From the NCBI GenBank assembly GCA_964589365.1, contig CAZPTQ010000010.1:1-44839 (forward strand): a stretch of 44,839 nt of DNA, written 5' to 3'. Shown piece after piece: positions 16,006 through 22,638 of the stretch. The stretch comes from M3007 sp964589365. GTDB lineage: Bacteria > Bacteroidota > Bacteroidia > Chitinophagales > Saprospiraceae. Under the pieces are notes generated by a model, which had not been told where the DNA came from, did not search any database, and saw only the letters and a program-made list of their open reading frames with translations. Both the position numbers and the translations under genes were made by a program. Numbering within the stretch: the stretch's first letter is position 1; every line of letters starts with the position of its first letter.

Positions 16006-16239
16006 CTAAGCGATAACTGAGATGCTGTTTTCCAATTTGTACTCCCGGAGCAAATCGCGAAGTTCGTTGGTAAAATCCTCCCGCATTTCTTCGTATTGCT
16101 TGATGGTCCAAGCATTGCCGTTGTTTTGTTTGTGAAAATCAATGCGCCGATTGAGCGAGGCAATCTGCTCCAAGATGTCGCCAATACGGGCGATTTTTTC
16201 ATCGAGGATGCTGATACTTCCTTGATTGCTAAATTTTAT
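16006..16239 (-). CDS. Small coiled-coil-like protein without a standard start codon
   Basis: A clearly protein-like frame of about 77 codons reads QGSISILDEKIARIGDIL, then IASLNRRIDFHKQ and QYEEMREDFTNELRDLLREY, ending SISVIA at 16006. It is helix- and charge-rich with heptad-like spacing and has a terminator right after it. No in-frame ATG, GTG or TTG precedes the conserved part; the best-placed candidate is ATA at 16239, with GAGGA nine bases upstream. Either an ATA start is used, or the start codon was lost. I recall similar small Bacteroidota hypotheticals but know no function. It follows the HNH-module remnant at 16289-16485 on the same strand. Confidence 0.5.
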   Translation of the reverse strand: MKFSNQGSISILDEKIARIGDILEQIASLNRRIDFHKQNNGNAWTIKQYEEMREDFTNELRDLLREYKLENSISVIA

Positions 16240-16288
16240 TTCTAAAAATCCTCGTTTAAAGGATTTTCCTGAACGGTTTTTGGGGGTG

Positions 16289-16378
16289 TCATTGGATTCT
16301 CTTCACCTGGGCCAACAGCCTCCGCAAAATCAACCTGTCTGGATGGTTCAAATTCAATACCTTGATGGTAGCCACTCC
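16289..16378 (-). pseudogene. C-terminal fragment of an HNH endonuclease (copy B)
   Basis: The frame reads IKVLNLNHPDRLILRRLLA to a stop at 16289. It closely matches the end of the HNH remnant at 10991-11302 (IKILNLNDPGRVIGRRLLA). Everything before it in the nuclease, including the catalytic half, is missing. It is joined, in another frame, directly to the N-terminus of the small partner protein (16354-16485), so a single deletion seems to have removed the centre of a two-gene module. Confidence 0.6.
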
Positions 16379-16485
16379 TCTACTCGTTCCGACATTGCTT
16401 TGGAAGCTTTGAGCTTGATCAATTGGGCGGGATTTAGCATAGCCAAGGAATCCGCAATATCGCCCATTCTTTCTGCTACGGTCAT
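16354..16485 (-). pseudogene. N-terminal fragment of the HNH partner protein (copy B)
   Basis: The frame from the ATG at 16485 reads MTVAERMGDIADSLAMLNPA and KLKASKAMSERVEEW, then runs into unrelated residues and stops at 16354. It aligns with the copy A partner at 10675 (both share P-x-x-[VL]-[LI]-x-[FL]-[RK]-A-S and a following R). The normal second half with the LTxEEKxEL segment is absent. Confidence 0.55.
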
Positions 16486-16529
16486 GGTTGTTTATTTTCT
16501 TGCAATTTAAAGGGTTTTGAGGGAATTAT

Positions 16530-16568
16530 GGAAAAGGAAAAGCCGCCCAGAATCAAATTCTGAGCGGC
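16530..16568 (-). terminator. Intrinsic terminator of dnaK
   Basis: GCCGCTCAGAAT and ATTCTGGGCGGC form a hairpin (16542-16567) with a short loop, followed in the minus sense by TTTTCCTTTTCC. It lies about 30 nt after the dnaK stop codon. Confidence 0.8.
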
Positions 16569-16599
16569 ATCGTATTTTCAAATGTCTAAAAATCAATCG

Positions 16600-18528
16600 T
16601 TAGCTCTTCACTTCCTCAAACTCCACATCCTGCGCCTCCGTACCAGAGCCGCCCCCTGCCGGGCCGCCGGTGGCAGAACCGTAAGGATTTTCGGTCCCAC
16701 CCTCTGCAGGGTTACCCCCTGCGGCCTGTTGCGCAGCGTAGATTTCCTGGCTGGCAGCATTCCAAGCCTCCGTGAGGGCGGCTTGTGCCGTGTCGAGGCG
16801 GGCGATGTCTTGTGCTTTATGCGCTTCGCGAAGTTCTTCGAGTGCTTTTTCGATGGTCTCCTTGTGATTGGCAGGCACTTTGTCGCCGAATTCTTTGAGC
16901 TGCTTTTCCGTCTGGAAAATGAGCGAGTCAGCAGCATTCAGTTTTTCAGCGCGTTCGCGGGTCTGACGGTCGGTTTCGGCGTTGGCTTGCGCCTCGGCTT
17001 TCATCTTTGCAATTTCTTCTTTGCTCAAGCCAGTGCTGGCTTCGATGCGGATATTTTGTTGCTTGCCAGTGCCTTTGTCCAGCGCCGTTACACTCAGGAT
17101 ACCGTTAGCGTCCATGTCGAAGGTAACTTCGATTTGAGGAACGCCGCGTGGTGAAGGTGGCAGATCGTTGAGAATGAACCGACCCACGGAGCGGTTGTCG
17201 CGCGCCATCGGGCGTTCGCCTTGCAAGATGTGGATTTCTACTTGCGGCTGATTGTCCGAAGCCGTAGAGTAGGTCTTTGATTTCTTGGTTGGCACGGTCG
17301 TATTGGCGTCGATCACTACGTCGTAGATATTGCCCATGGTCTCGATACCGAGCGAAAGCGGGGTCACGTCGAGCAGCAACACGTCGGTCACAGCACCACT
17401 TAGTACGCCACCTTGTACGGCAGCGCCAATGGCCACTACTTCGTCAGGATTCACCGAACGGTTTGGCTTTTTGCCAAAAAACTTCTCAACTTCCTCCTGA
17501 ATGCGTGGGATACGGGTAGAACCTCCTACGAGGATAACTTCGTCCACTTCGTTGGGCTTCATGCCCGCGTCTTTGAGGGCTTTGCGACAAGGTTCCAGCG
17601 TACGCTGCACGAGTGCGTCGGTCATTTGCTCAAATTTGGCGCGACTGAGTTTAACCACCAAGTGCTTTGGCACACCATCCACCGCAGTGATGTATGGCAG
17701 GTTGATTTCGGTTTCCGCGCTGCTCGAAAGTTCGATCTTGGCTTTTTCAGCGGCTTCTTTCAGGCGTTGTAGTGCCATTGGGTCTTTGCGGAGATCAATA
17801 TTTTCCTGCCGTTTGAATTCGTCGGCCAACCATTCGATGATGGTTTGGTCGAAGTCGTCGCCACCGAGGTGGGTATCGCCGTTGGTAGATTTCACTTCAA
17901 AAACACCGCCGCCGAGTTCGAGCACCGAGATATCGAATGTACCACCGCCAAGGTCGTACACAGCGATTTTCAGGTCTTTATCGCGTTTGTCGAGGCCATA
18001 AGCCAAAGCAGCAGCGGTTGGTTCGTTCACGATGCGTTTTACATCAAGACCTGCAATGGCGCCGGCTTCTTTGGTTGCCTGGCGCTGAGAGTCATTGAAA
18101 TAAGCGGGTACCGTGATGACGGCTTCCGTAACGGTTTCGCCGAGGTAGTCTTCGGCTACTTTTTTCATTTTTTGGAGCACCATCGCGCTGATTTCCTGCG
18201 GGGTGTAGAGTCGCCCGTCTATGTCTACGCGTACGGTATCATTGTCGCCTTTGGCTACTTTGTACGGTACGCGCTTAATTTCGGAAGTGGATTCGCTGTG
18301 GCGCATCCCCATGAAACGCTTGATAGAAGCGACGGTGCGCGTGGGGTTTGTGATGGCCTGTCTTTTGGCGGGTGCGCCGATTTTGCGCTCGCCATTGTCC
18401 AAAAAGCCTACTACCGAAGGGGTAGTGCGTGCGCCCTCATCGTTGGGGATCACGGTAGGTTCGTTGCCGACCATGACGGAGACGCAAGAGTTGGTTGTAC
18501 CGAGGTCAATGCCGATTATCTTTCCCAT
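16600..18528 (-). CDS. dnaK: Molecular chaperone DnaK (Hsp70)
   Basis: The 642-residue ATP-driven chaperone has the full architecture. The nucleotide-binding domain (about 1-380) begins IGIDLGTTNSCV (phosphate 1 loop) and carries YFNDSQRQATKEAGAIAGL, the DLGGGTFDIS phosphate 2 motif and VILVGGSTRIPRIQ. The hydrophobic linker LLLDV and the substrate-binding beta domain (TYSTASDNQPQVEIHILQGE) follow, then the helical lid and a glycine-rich tail ending EFEEVKS, the usual bacterial C-terminus. No dnaJ or grpE is adjacent. The 5' region contains the artefactual gap at 18571-18670 and, upstream of it, a sigma-54-like promoter (18787-18802). A terminator hairpin follows the gene. Confidence 0.98.
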   Translation of the reverse strand: MGKIIGIDLGTTNSCVSVMVGNEPTVIPNDEGARTTPSVVGFLDNGERKIGAPAKRQAITNPTRTVASIKRFMGMRHSESTSEIKRVPYKVAKGDNDTVRVDIDGRLYTPQEISAMVLQKMKKVAEDYLGETVTEAVITVPAYFNDSQRQATKEAGAIAGLDVKRIVNEPTAAALAYGLDKRDKDLKIAVYDLGGGTFDISVLELGGGVFEVKSTNGDTHLGGDDFDQTIIEWLADEFKRQENIDLRKDPMALQRLKEAAEKAKIELSSSAETEINLPYITAVDGVPKHLVVKLSRAKFEQMTDALVQRTLEPCRKALKDAGMKPNEVDEVILVGGSTRIPRIQEEVEKFFGKKPNRSVNPDEVVAIGAAVQGGVLSGAVTDVLLLDVTPLSLGIETMGNIYDVVIDANTTVPTKKSKTYSTASDNQPQVEIHILQGERPMARDNRSVGRFILNDLPPSPRGVPQIEVTFDMDANGILSVTALDKGTGKQQNIRIEASTGLSKEEIAKMKAEAQANAETDRQTRERAEKLNAADSLIFQTEKQLKEFGDKVPANHKETIEKALEELREAHKAQDIARLDTAQAALTEAWNAASQEIYAAQQAAGGNPAEGGTENPYGSATGGPAGGGSGTEAQDVEFEEVKS

Positions 18529-18570
18529 ATTTTGCTTGAATTGTATTTAGTGATTGGTTGATTGGTGATT

Positions 18571-18670
18571 NNNNNNNNNNNNNNNNNNNNNNNNNNNNNN
18601 NNNNNNNNNNNNNNNNNNNNNNNNNNNNNNNNNNNNNNNNNNNNNNNNNNNNNNNNNNNNNNNNNNNNNN
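18571..18670. other. 100-N scaffold gap flanked by identical 55-nt ends
   Basis: Positions 18516-18570 and 18671-18725 are identical. This is the signature of two contigs sharing a 55-mer end that were joined with Ns instead of being overlapped. Confidence 0.9.
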
Positions 18671-18786
18671 TTATCTTTCCCATATTTTGCTTGAATTGTA
18701 TTTAGTGATTGGTTGATTGGTGATTGGTTGAGCGGTAATTTCAATACCCATGTTGGAAGTTAATACTTGGTGGGTAACCGCAGACT

Positions 18787-18802
18787 ATCAATCGTTGTGC
18801 CA
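18787..18802 (-). promoter_or_regulatory. Putative sigma-54 promoter of dnaK
   Basis: On the minus strand TGGCAC (18797-18802), five bases, then TTGAT (18787-18791) match the sigma-54 -24/-12 consensus TGGCAC-N5-TTGC[AT] except for the last C. No TAnnTTTG box is seen before dnaK. After removing the 155-nt gap artefact the box is about 100 nt from the start codon. Confidence 0.4.
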
Positions 18803-18813
18803 CGCAGAGAAAT

Positions 18814-18828
18814 CTGACGGAATGGCAG
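18814..18828 (-). promoter_or_regulatory. Candidate operator near the dnaK promoter
   Basis: An imperfect dyad CTGCC-ATTCC-GTCAG (minus strand) lies directly upstream of the sigma-54-like box. Further GTCAG/CTGGC half-sites occur at 18857-18861, 18874-18878, 18879-18883 (as TGGC within CTGGC) and 18899-18903. Confidence 0.3.
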
Positions 18829-18907
18829 AGGCAATCAGTCGAAAAAAGAAAAATTTGTCAGGAAATTGGAGATCTGGCTGGCAAAGCGGCATATTTAGGT
18901 CAGCAAT

Positions 18908-19789
18908 TCACTTCAACCGCGCCACCATAATCCCTGTCTGACCTGGTTGGGAGATCACATACTCTGGGAGCGGCTGCTTGGAAACAATCACTTTTTTCCC
19001 CAGCGAAGAAGCGTGCATCAAGTGAATACGTCCATTTATTTTAACCGCAAAACCTTGGTGGGCAATGTCTAATTCTGGTTTCCAGGCCGTAAGCGACACG
19101 ATATCGCCTTCTTGTATAAGGTGTTCTATCTTGGCTATACGTCCTTGCGGGATGTAAAACCATTGGTGTGCATTGATACGGCGCTCGGCCATGCGAATGG
19201 CGCGAAGGTTTTCGGGGTTTTTGATTTTGGGATATTTTGCTGGTCGAGCGGAGATGTACCCGATTTTTTTTCGGTAAGGGATGCCGCCCATTTCCTCCGT
19301 GAGGTCTTGAAATATCCCCCGCTTTTCGTTTTGCAACAACCAGCCCGTAAAATAATGGATGCGCGAACCGTAGCCGTTCACATTACCACCCCAATACCTA
19401 AGTTCCTGTAAATGTGCTTTGTACGACTGAAAATCACCCGGCTCCGCGAGCGCAATGGCGAGGCTGTTTTCCATAAACGTCCAACAATCAAGTTCGCAAA
19501 AGTTGACGGCCAAACACTCTTCGGAGGTTCGGTCTAGACAGCCATTCACATACGGCGTCCCTAAAAAAGTGCGCGCCACGGCAAGGGTTTTAGCGTTGAG
19601 CGTGGCTTCTGCTAAAGCGCTTTTTTGCTTTCCCAGAAAAAGTAGGGAGTCGGATGTGGCTTCTAAAGGAAAACAAGACCTGTGAGGTTTTAAAAACCTT
19701 ATAGGTCTCAAATCCACACTTGGGGGTTCCACGAATTTTGCAAAACCAACTTCTGTATAGAAAGAAGTAGCAAACAGTAAAGGAAGCAT
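18908..19789 (-). CDS. DUF1460 (N-acetylmuramoyl-L-alanine amidase-like) protein
   Basis: The conserved part belongs to the DUF1460 family, an NlpC/P60-like cysteine-peptidase fold predicted to act on peptidoglycan. Seen: GTPYVNGCLD, the nucleophile region NFCELDCWTFMENSLA, YWGGNVNGYGSRIHYFTGW, and the catalytic His region DIAHQGFAVK. The true start is uncertain. The frame is open to a GTG at 19876, 20 nt after the nucleoside transporter stop, but the segment from 19801 upward translates a hairpin word, so I list the ATG at 19789. A second palindrome (19676-19708) is still inside the coding frame, encoding SVDLRPIRFLKPHRS. It is probably co-transcribed with the transporter upstream. Whether the N-terminus still forms an export signal is doubtful. 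Confidence 0.75.
   Translation of the reverse strand: MLPLLFATSFYTEVGFAKFVEPPSVDLRPIRFLKPHRSCFPLEATSDSLLFLGKQKSALAEATLNAKTLAVARTFLGTPYVNGCLDRTSEECLAVNFCELDCWTFMENSLAIALAEPGDFQSYKAHLQELRYWGGNVNGYGSRIHYFTGWLLQNEKRGIFQDLTEEMGGIPYRKKIGYISARPAKYPKIKNPENLRAIRMAERRINAHQWFYIPQGRIAKIEHLIQEGDIVSLTAWKPELDIAHQGFAVKINGRIHLMHASSLGKKVIVSKQPLPEYVISQPGQTGIMVARLK
19676..19708. repeat. 33-nt palindrome inside the DUF1460 reading frame
   Basis: AGACCTGTGAGGTTTT and AAAACCTTATAGGTCT are reverse complements with two mismatches and virtually no loop. The element is an exact number of codons (11) and is read through in frame. Confidence 0.7.
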
Positions 19790-19804
19790 TAAAAAGCCCA
19801 ACTG

Positions 19805-19839
19805 TCCGATCCCGATTTCTTCGGGATGAAACTTTCGGA
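19805..19839. repeat. Palindromic word at the 5' edge of the DUF1460 gene
   Basis: It contains nested arms CCCGA/TCGGG (19811-19815, 19821-19825) inside TCCGA/TCGGA (19805-19809, 19835-19839). It shares the 11-mer GAAACTTTCGG with the hairpin at 28356-28388. Confidence 0.55.
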
Positions 19840-19896
19840 AAGCCCCAGAAGCCCAATATGTGTTTGTTCTCTTCACAATTAACTCATTTTCAATTT

Positions 19897-21201
19897 CTAA
19901 AACAACAATCCTGCCAAGGTGGCCGACAGATAACTTGCCAGTGTGCCTGCTGTGAGCGCTCGGAAGGCCAATTTCGCCAAATCGGCGCGGCGGCTCGGCT
20001 CCAACGCAGAAATGCCGCCAATTTGGATACCTACCGAGCCAAAATTTGCAAAGCCACAGAGCGCAAAACTCACAATGGCAATCGTTTTCTCAGAAAGCAA
20101 TTGACCTTCAATAATCGGTTTGAGTTGGAGGTAAGCTACGAATTCATTGGCGACCAGCTTCGTGCCCATAAGTGCACCTGCTTGTGAGGCTTCGTGCCAC
20201 GGAACGCCCATGACAAAGGCAAAACCCGAAAAAAGTCCGCCGAGGATACTATTCAGCCCAAAATTCGGGTATCCAGCGAGTCCGCCCGCAGCACCAAGTA
20301 AGTAATTGATAAGCGCGATAAGTGCAAGAAAACCAATGAGCATTGCCAATACATTGAGGCCGACTTTGAGGCCATCGGTGCAACCGGCAGAAATGGCGTC
20401 CACGATATTACTGTGTTGTTTGCCGACTTTGAGTTTTACCACGCCCTGCGTTTCAGATTCTTCCGTTTCGGGCCACATAATTTTTGCGATAGCGAGCGCG
20501 CCCGGCGCAGCCATGATACTGGCCGCAATGAGGTATTCGGCTTTGACGCCAAACGCGATATACGCCGCCATCACGCCCCCCGCGATACAGGCAAAACTAC
20601 CGGTCATGGAGGCCATCAATTCTGACATGGTCATGCCCTTCAGGTAGGGTTTTATCATGATTTGAGCTTCTACCTGTCCCACGAATGCACTTGAAATATT
20701 GCTCAACGCCTCCGCACCACTCACTTTCATGATGTAATTCAGTCCTTTGGCGAGTTTTTCAACGACCCATTGCATCAGGCCGATGTGGTAAAAAATATTG
20801 ACCAGACAGGCCACAAAAATGATGGTCGGGATTATCTTGAAAAAGAAAATGAAGCCGCTCACGAAGACCGGGTCGCCGAGGCCATCTATGTTCCAGGGCT
20901 GTACTCCCACCGTCTTCTCCGTGCTTTCGACAACCTTGCCAAATGCTTTGTCGTCGGCCAAAATGCCAAAAACAAAGCGCGCACCTTCAACAGAAAAATC
21001 CAAAATCTTGGTAACGGCCCTACCCAGCCAACCGAATATCGCTTTGCCGACCGAGGTTTTTAAAATAAATACCGCCAACCCAGCCTGCAACAAAAGCCCC
21101 ATGCCCACAGTGCGGTAATTTATGGCTTTGCGGTTGTTGGAGAGCAAAAAGGCGATTCCAAGAATGACAACGATGCCGACGAGGCCGATAAAACGGTCCA
21201 T
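19897..21201 (-). CDS. Concentrative nucleoside transporter (NupC/CNT family)
   Basis: The 434-residue membrane protein is a CNT family cation-coupled nucleoside importer. Helices are visible from residue 4 (LVGIVVILGIAFLLSN) onwards. The family motifs are present: GQVEAQIMIKPYL in the substrate-binding hairpin region, MTGSFACIAGGVMAAYI, GVPWHEASQAGALMGTKL, NEFVAYLQL, and FALCGFANFGSVGIQIGG near the C-terminus. Length is typical of bacterial CNTs. It is transcribed divergently from uridine kinase (21393), which would phosphorylate imported uridine or cytidine, so the pair forms a pyrimidine salvage locus. The DUF1460 gene follows on the same strand. Confidence 0.92.
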   Translation of the reverse strand: MDRFIGLVGIVVILGIAFLLSNNRKAINYRTVGMGLLLQAGLAVFILKTSVGKAIFGWLGRAVTKILDFSVEGARFVFGILADDKAFGKVVESTEKTVGVQPWNIDGLGDPVFVSGFIFFFKIIPTIIFVACLVNIFYHIGLMQWVVEKLAKGLNYIMKVSGAEALSNISSAFVGQVEAQIMIKPYLKGMTMSELMASMTGSFACIAGGVMAAYIAFGVKAEYLIAASIMAAPGALAIAKIMWPETEESETQGVVKLKVGKQHSNIVDAISAGCTDGLKVGLNVLAMLIGFLALIALINYLLGAAGGLAGYPNFGLNSILGGLFSGFAFVMGVPWHEASQAGALMGTKLVANEFVAYLQLKPIIEGQLLSEKTIAIVSFALCGFANFGSVGIQIGGISALEPSRRADLAKLAFRALTAGTLASYLSATLAGLLF

Positions 21202-21204
21202 TTT

Positions 21205-21290
21205 GTGGTGATTCGTTTATAGGGTGATTTGTTTATCTGGTGATTTGGTGATTCGTTTTTTTGAGAGGGCGGTGATTTTTTGATTTTTAA
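21205..21290. repeat. Stuttered GTGATTTG words upstream of the nucleoside transporter gene
   Basis: GGTGATTCGTTTAT, GGTGATTTGTTTAT and GGTGATTTGGTGATTCG follow one another between the transporter start codon and the divergent udk gene. No complementary second arm is seen. The same word vocabulary (GTTTAT..GG.GATTTGG) occurs at 33606-33680 and 36439-36459. Confidence 0.6.
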
Positions 21291-21392
21291 AACCGCCGCA
21301 AAGTACGCGACGAGTTTGTTTCGGAGGGAATTTTGAGCGATCACCTATTTTCGCCGACAATATCCAAATATCTCAATTTCTAAGTCTTAATC

Positions 21393-22016
21393 ATGCGACC
21401 ATTTCTTATCGGAATTTGCGGCGGAAGCGGAAGCGGCAAAACGAGTTTCATCCGTCGTTTGCGCCAGTCTTTTTCAGAGGAACAAGTGTGTATCGTCTCG
21501 CAGGACGACTACTACCTGCCCCGTGAGCAGCAACACCGTGACCCCAACGGCGAGCAAAATTTTGACCTTCCAAAGTCAATTGACAAAAAGAGGTTTCGGC
21601 AAGACATAGAAAATCTCATAGATGGCGAGTCCGTCACCATCGAAGAGTATGTCTTCAACAACCCCGAAGCGAAGCCAAAACTCTTGGTTTTCAAGCCAGC
21701 TCCGATAATTATCGTAGAAGGGCTTTTTGTCTTTCACTACAAAAAAATTGCAGCGCATCTCGACCTGAAGGTATTTATCAATGCCAAGGAAAACCTCAAA
21801 GTGATCCGCCGTATCATGCGCGACCAGGTAGAGCGCGGCTACCCTTTGGACGATGTGCTGTACAAATATCAGCACCATGTGCTGCCTTCTTACGAGCGGT
21901 TCATTTTGCCTTACAAAGAAGAAGCTGACGTGGTGGTGAACAACAACCGGGATTTTGAGCGAGGTCTGGAAGTGCTGGAGGGTTTTTTGAAGAACAAATT
22001 ATTGCTATCTTTGTAA
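21393..22016 (+). CDS. udk: Uridine kinase
   Basis: The 207-residue kinase phosphorylates uridine and cytidine using ATP or GTP. The P-loop GGSGSGKTSF is at about 10-19, followed by QDDYYLPREQQ (catalytic Asp, substrate loop), NFDLPKSID, and IIIVEGLFVFHYKKI. The lid arginines are in RRIMRDQVERGYPLDDV. Length is normal for the family. It is divergent from the nucleoside transporter gene, consistent with import followed by phosphorylation. Its 3' end contains the promoter box of the next gene (22006-22013). Confidence 0.93.
   Translation: MRPFLIGICGGSGSGKTSFIRRLRQSFSEEQVCIVSQDDYYLPREQQHRDPNGEQNFDLPKSIDKKRFRQDIENLIDGESVTIEEYVFNNPEAKPKLLVFKPAPIIIVEGLFVFHYKKIAAHLDLKVFINAKENLKVIRRIMRDQVERGYPLDDVLYKYQHHVLPSYERFILPYKEEADVVVNNNRDFERGLEVLEGFLKNKLLLSL
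21986..22013 (+). promoter_or_regulatory. Bacteroidota-type promoter of the Uma2 gene
   Basis: TTTG (21986-21989), 16 nt, then TATCTTTG (22006-22013) is an excellent match to the Bacteroidota consensus. It lies inside the last codons of udk and gives a very short leader for the gene at 22032. Confidence 0.6.
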
Positions 22017-22031
22017 AAAATAACCAAAATC

Positions 22032-22625
22032 ATGGGCGCAACCCCAGTTCTCCCACAACCTGATCAATATCCGTTTCCCGTAGGCCAGCGGATGACGGCT
22101 GCAGAATTTGCCCTGCTTCCTGCGGGGCCACCCTACCCCGAGCTCATTAACAGCCTTTTGAAAATGCCACCTTCTCCCGAGTTTTCACATCAAGAGATTT
22201 CGATGGAATTATCCAGTGAAATTCACTTGTATTCCAAAAAGAACGAACTGGGCATCGTCGTTACAGCTCCTATGGATGTTCATTTTGACGAAAACAATGT
22301 TTTTCAACCCGACATCATTTTTATTTCAAAAGAGCGTTTGCCAAAACTTTTGTCTGACGGGAAAAAAATAAAAGGCGCGCCAGATCTCGTGGCAGAAATC
22401 CTTTCTTCAAACAAAAAAAGCGCTTTAGAAGAGAAAATGTCCATCTACGAGCGCTATGATGTTCGCGAATATTGGGTGGTTGACCCCAAAAAGAAATTTG
22501 TGGAAATCTTTGAAAACATAGACAAGGAGTTCATTTCATTGCAGAAATGCAAGGGTGCGTCCACAGCACACTCAAAAGTGTTGCCAGGTTTTTCGATTGA
22601 ATTGAATAAGATTTTCCGCGCTTGA
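22032..22625 (+). CDS. Uma2 family (DUF820) restriction-endonuclease-fold protein
   Basis: The 197-residue protein belongs to Uma2/DUF820, a PD-(D/E)XK nuclease-fold family very abundant in cyanobacteria and frequent in Bacteroidota, with no settled cellular role. Core residues are visible: PELINSLLKMPPSPEFSH (N-terminal Glu about 37), Asp94 in FQPDIIFIS, Glu122 in PDLVAEILS, then KKSALEEKMSIYERYDVREYWVVDP. The usual ELIDG element reads ELINS here, but the catalytic Asp and Glu positions look intact. It begins 16 nt after udk and ends 13 nt before the MFS gene, and has its own promoter, so it may be an insertion into a salvage operon. Confidence 0.85.
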   Translation: MGATPVLPQPDQYPFPVGQRMTAAEFALLPAGPPYPELINSLLKMPPSPEFSHQEISMELSSEIHLYSKKNELGIVVTAPMDVHFDENNVFQPDIIFISKERLPKLLSDGKKIKGAPDLVAEILSSNKKSALEEKMSIYERYDVREYWVVDPKKKFVEIFENIDKEFISLQKCKGASTAHSKVLPGFSIELNKIFRA

Positions 22626-22638
22626 GCAGCCCTTTTGC

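Larger units (their letters stand above)
18529..18907. other. dnaK upstream region including a false gap
   Basis: This 379-base stretch without a gene holds a duplicated 55-nt assembly overlap (18516-18570 equals 18671-18725), 100 N bases, a stutter of the ATTGGTTG/ATTGGTG words, and a sigma-54-like promoter with CTGCC/GTCAG-type half-sites further upstream. When the artefact is removed the true interval is about 224 bases. Confidence 0.8.

Noticed and set aside
15996..16202. Minus-strand frames overlapping the small gene at 16006-16239
   Set aside because: Their translations are low-quality and rich in Ser/Arg; the frame reading KIARIGDILEQIASL is the protein-like one.
18547..18744. Open frame across the 100-N gap
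   Set aside because: It consists of word-repeat translation and Ns created by the false gap.
19790..19876. Extended N-terminus of the DUF1460 protein from GTG 19876
   Set aside because: The first residues translate a hairpin word shared with noncoding sites; the later ATG is more plausible, although the 20-nt spacing from the upstream stop codon leaves some doubt.
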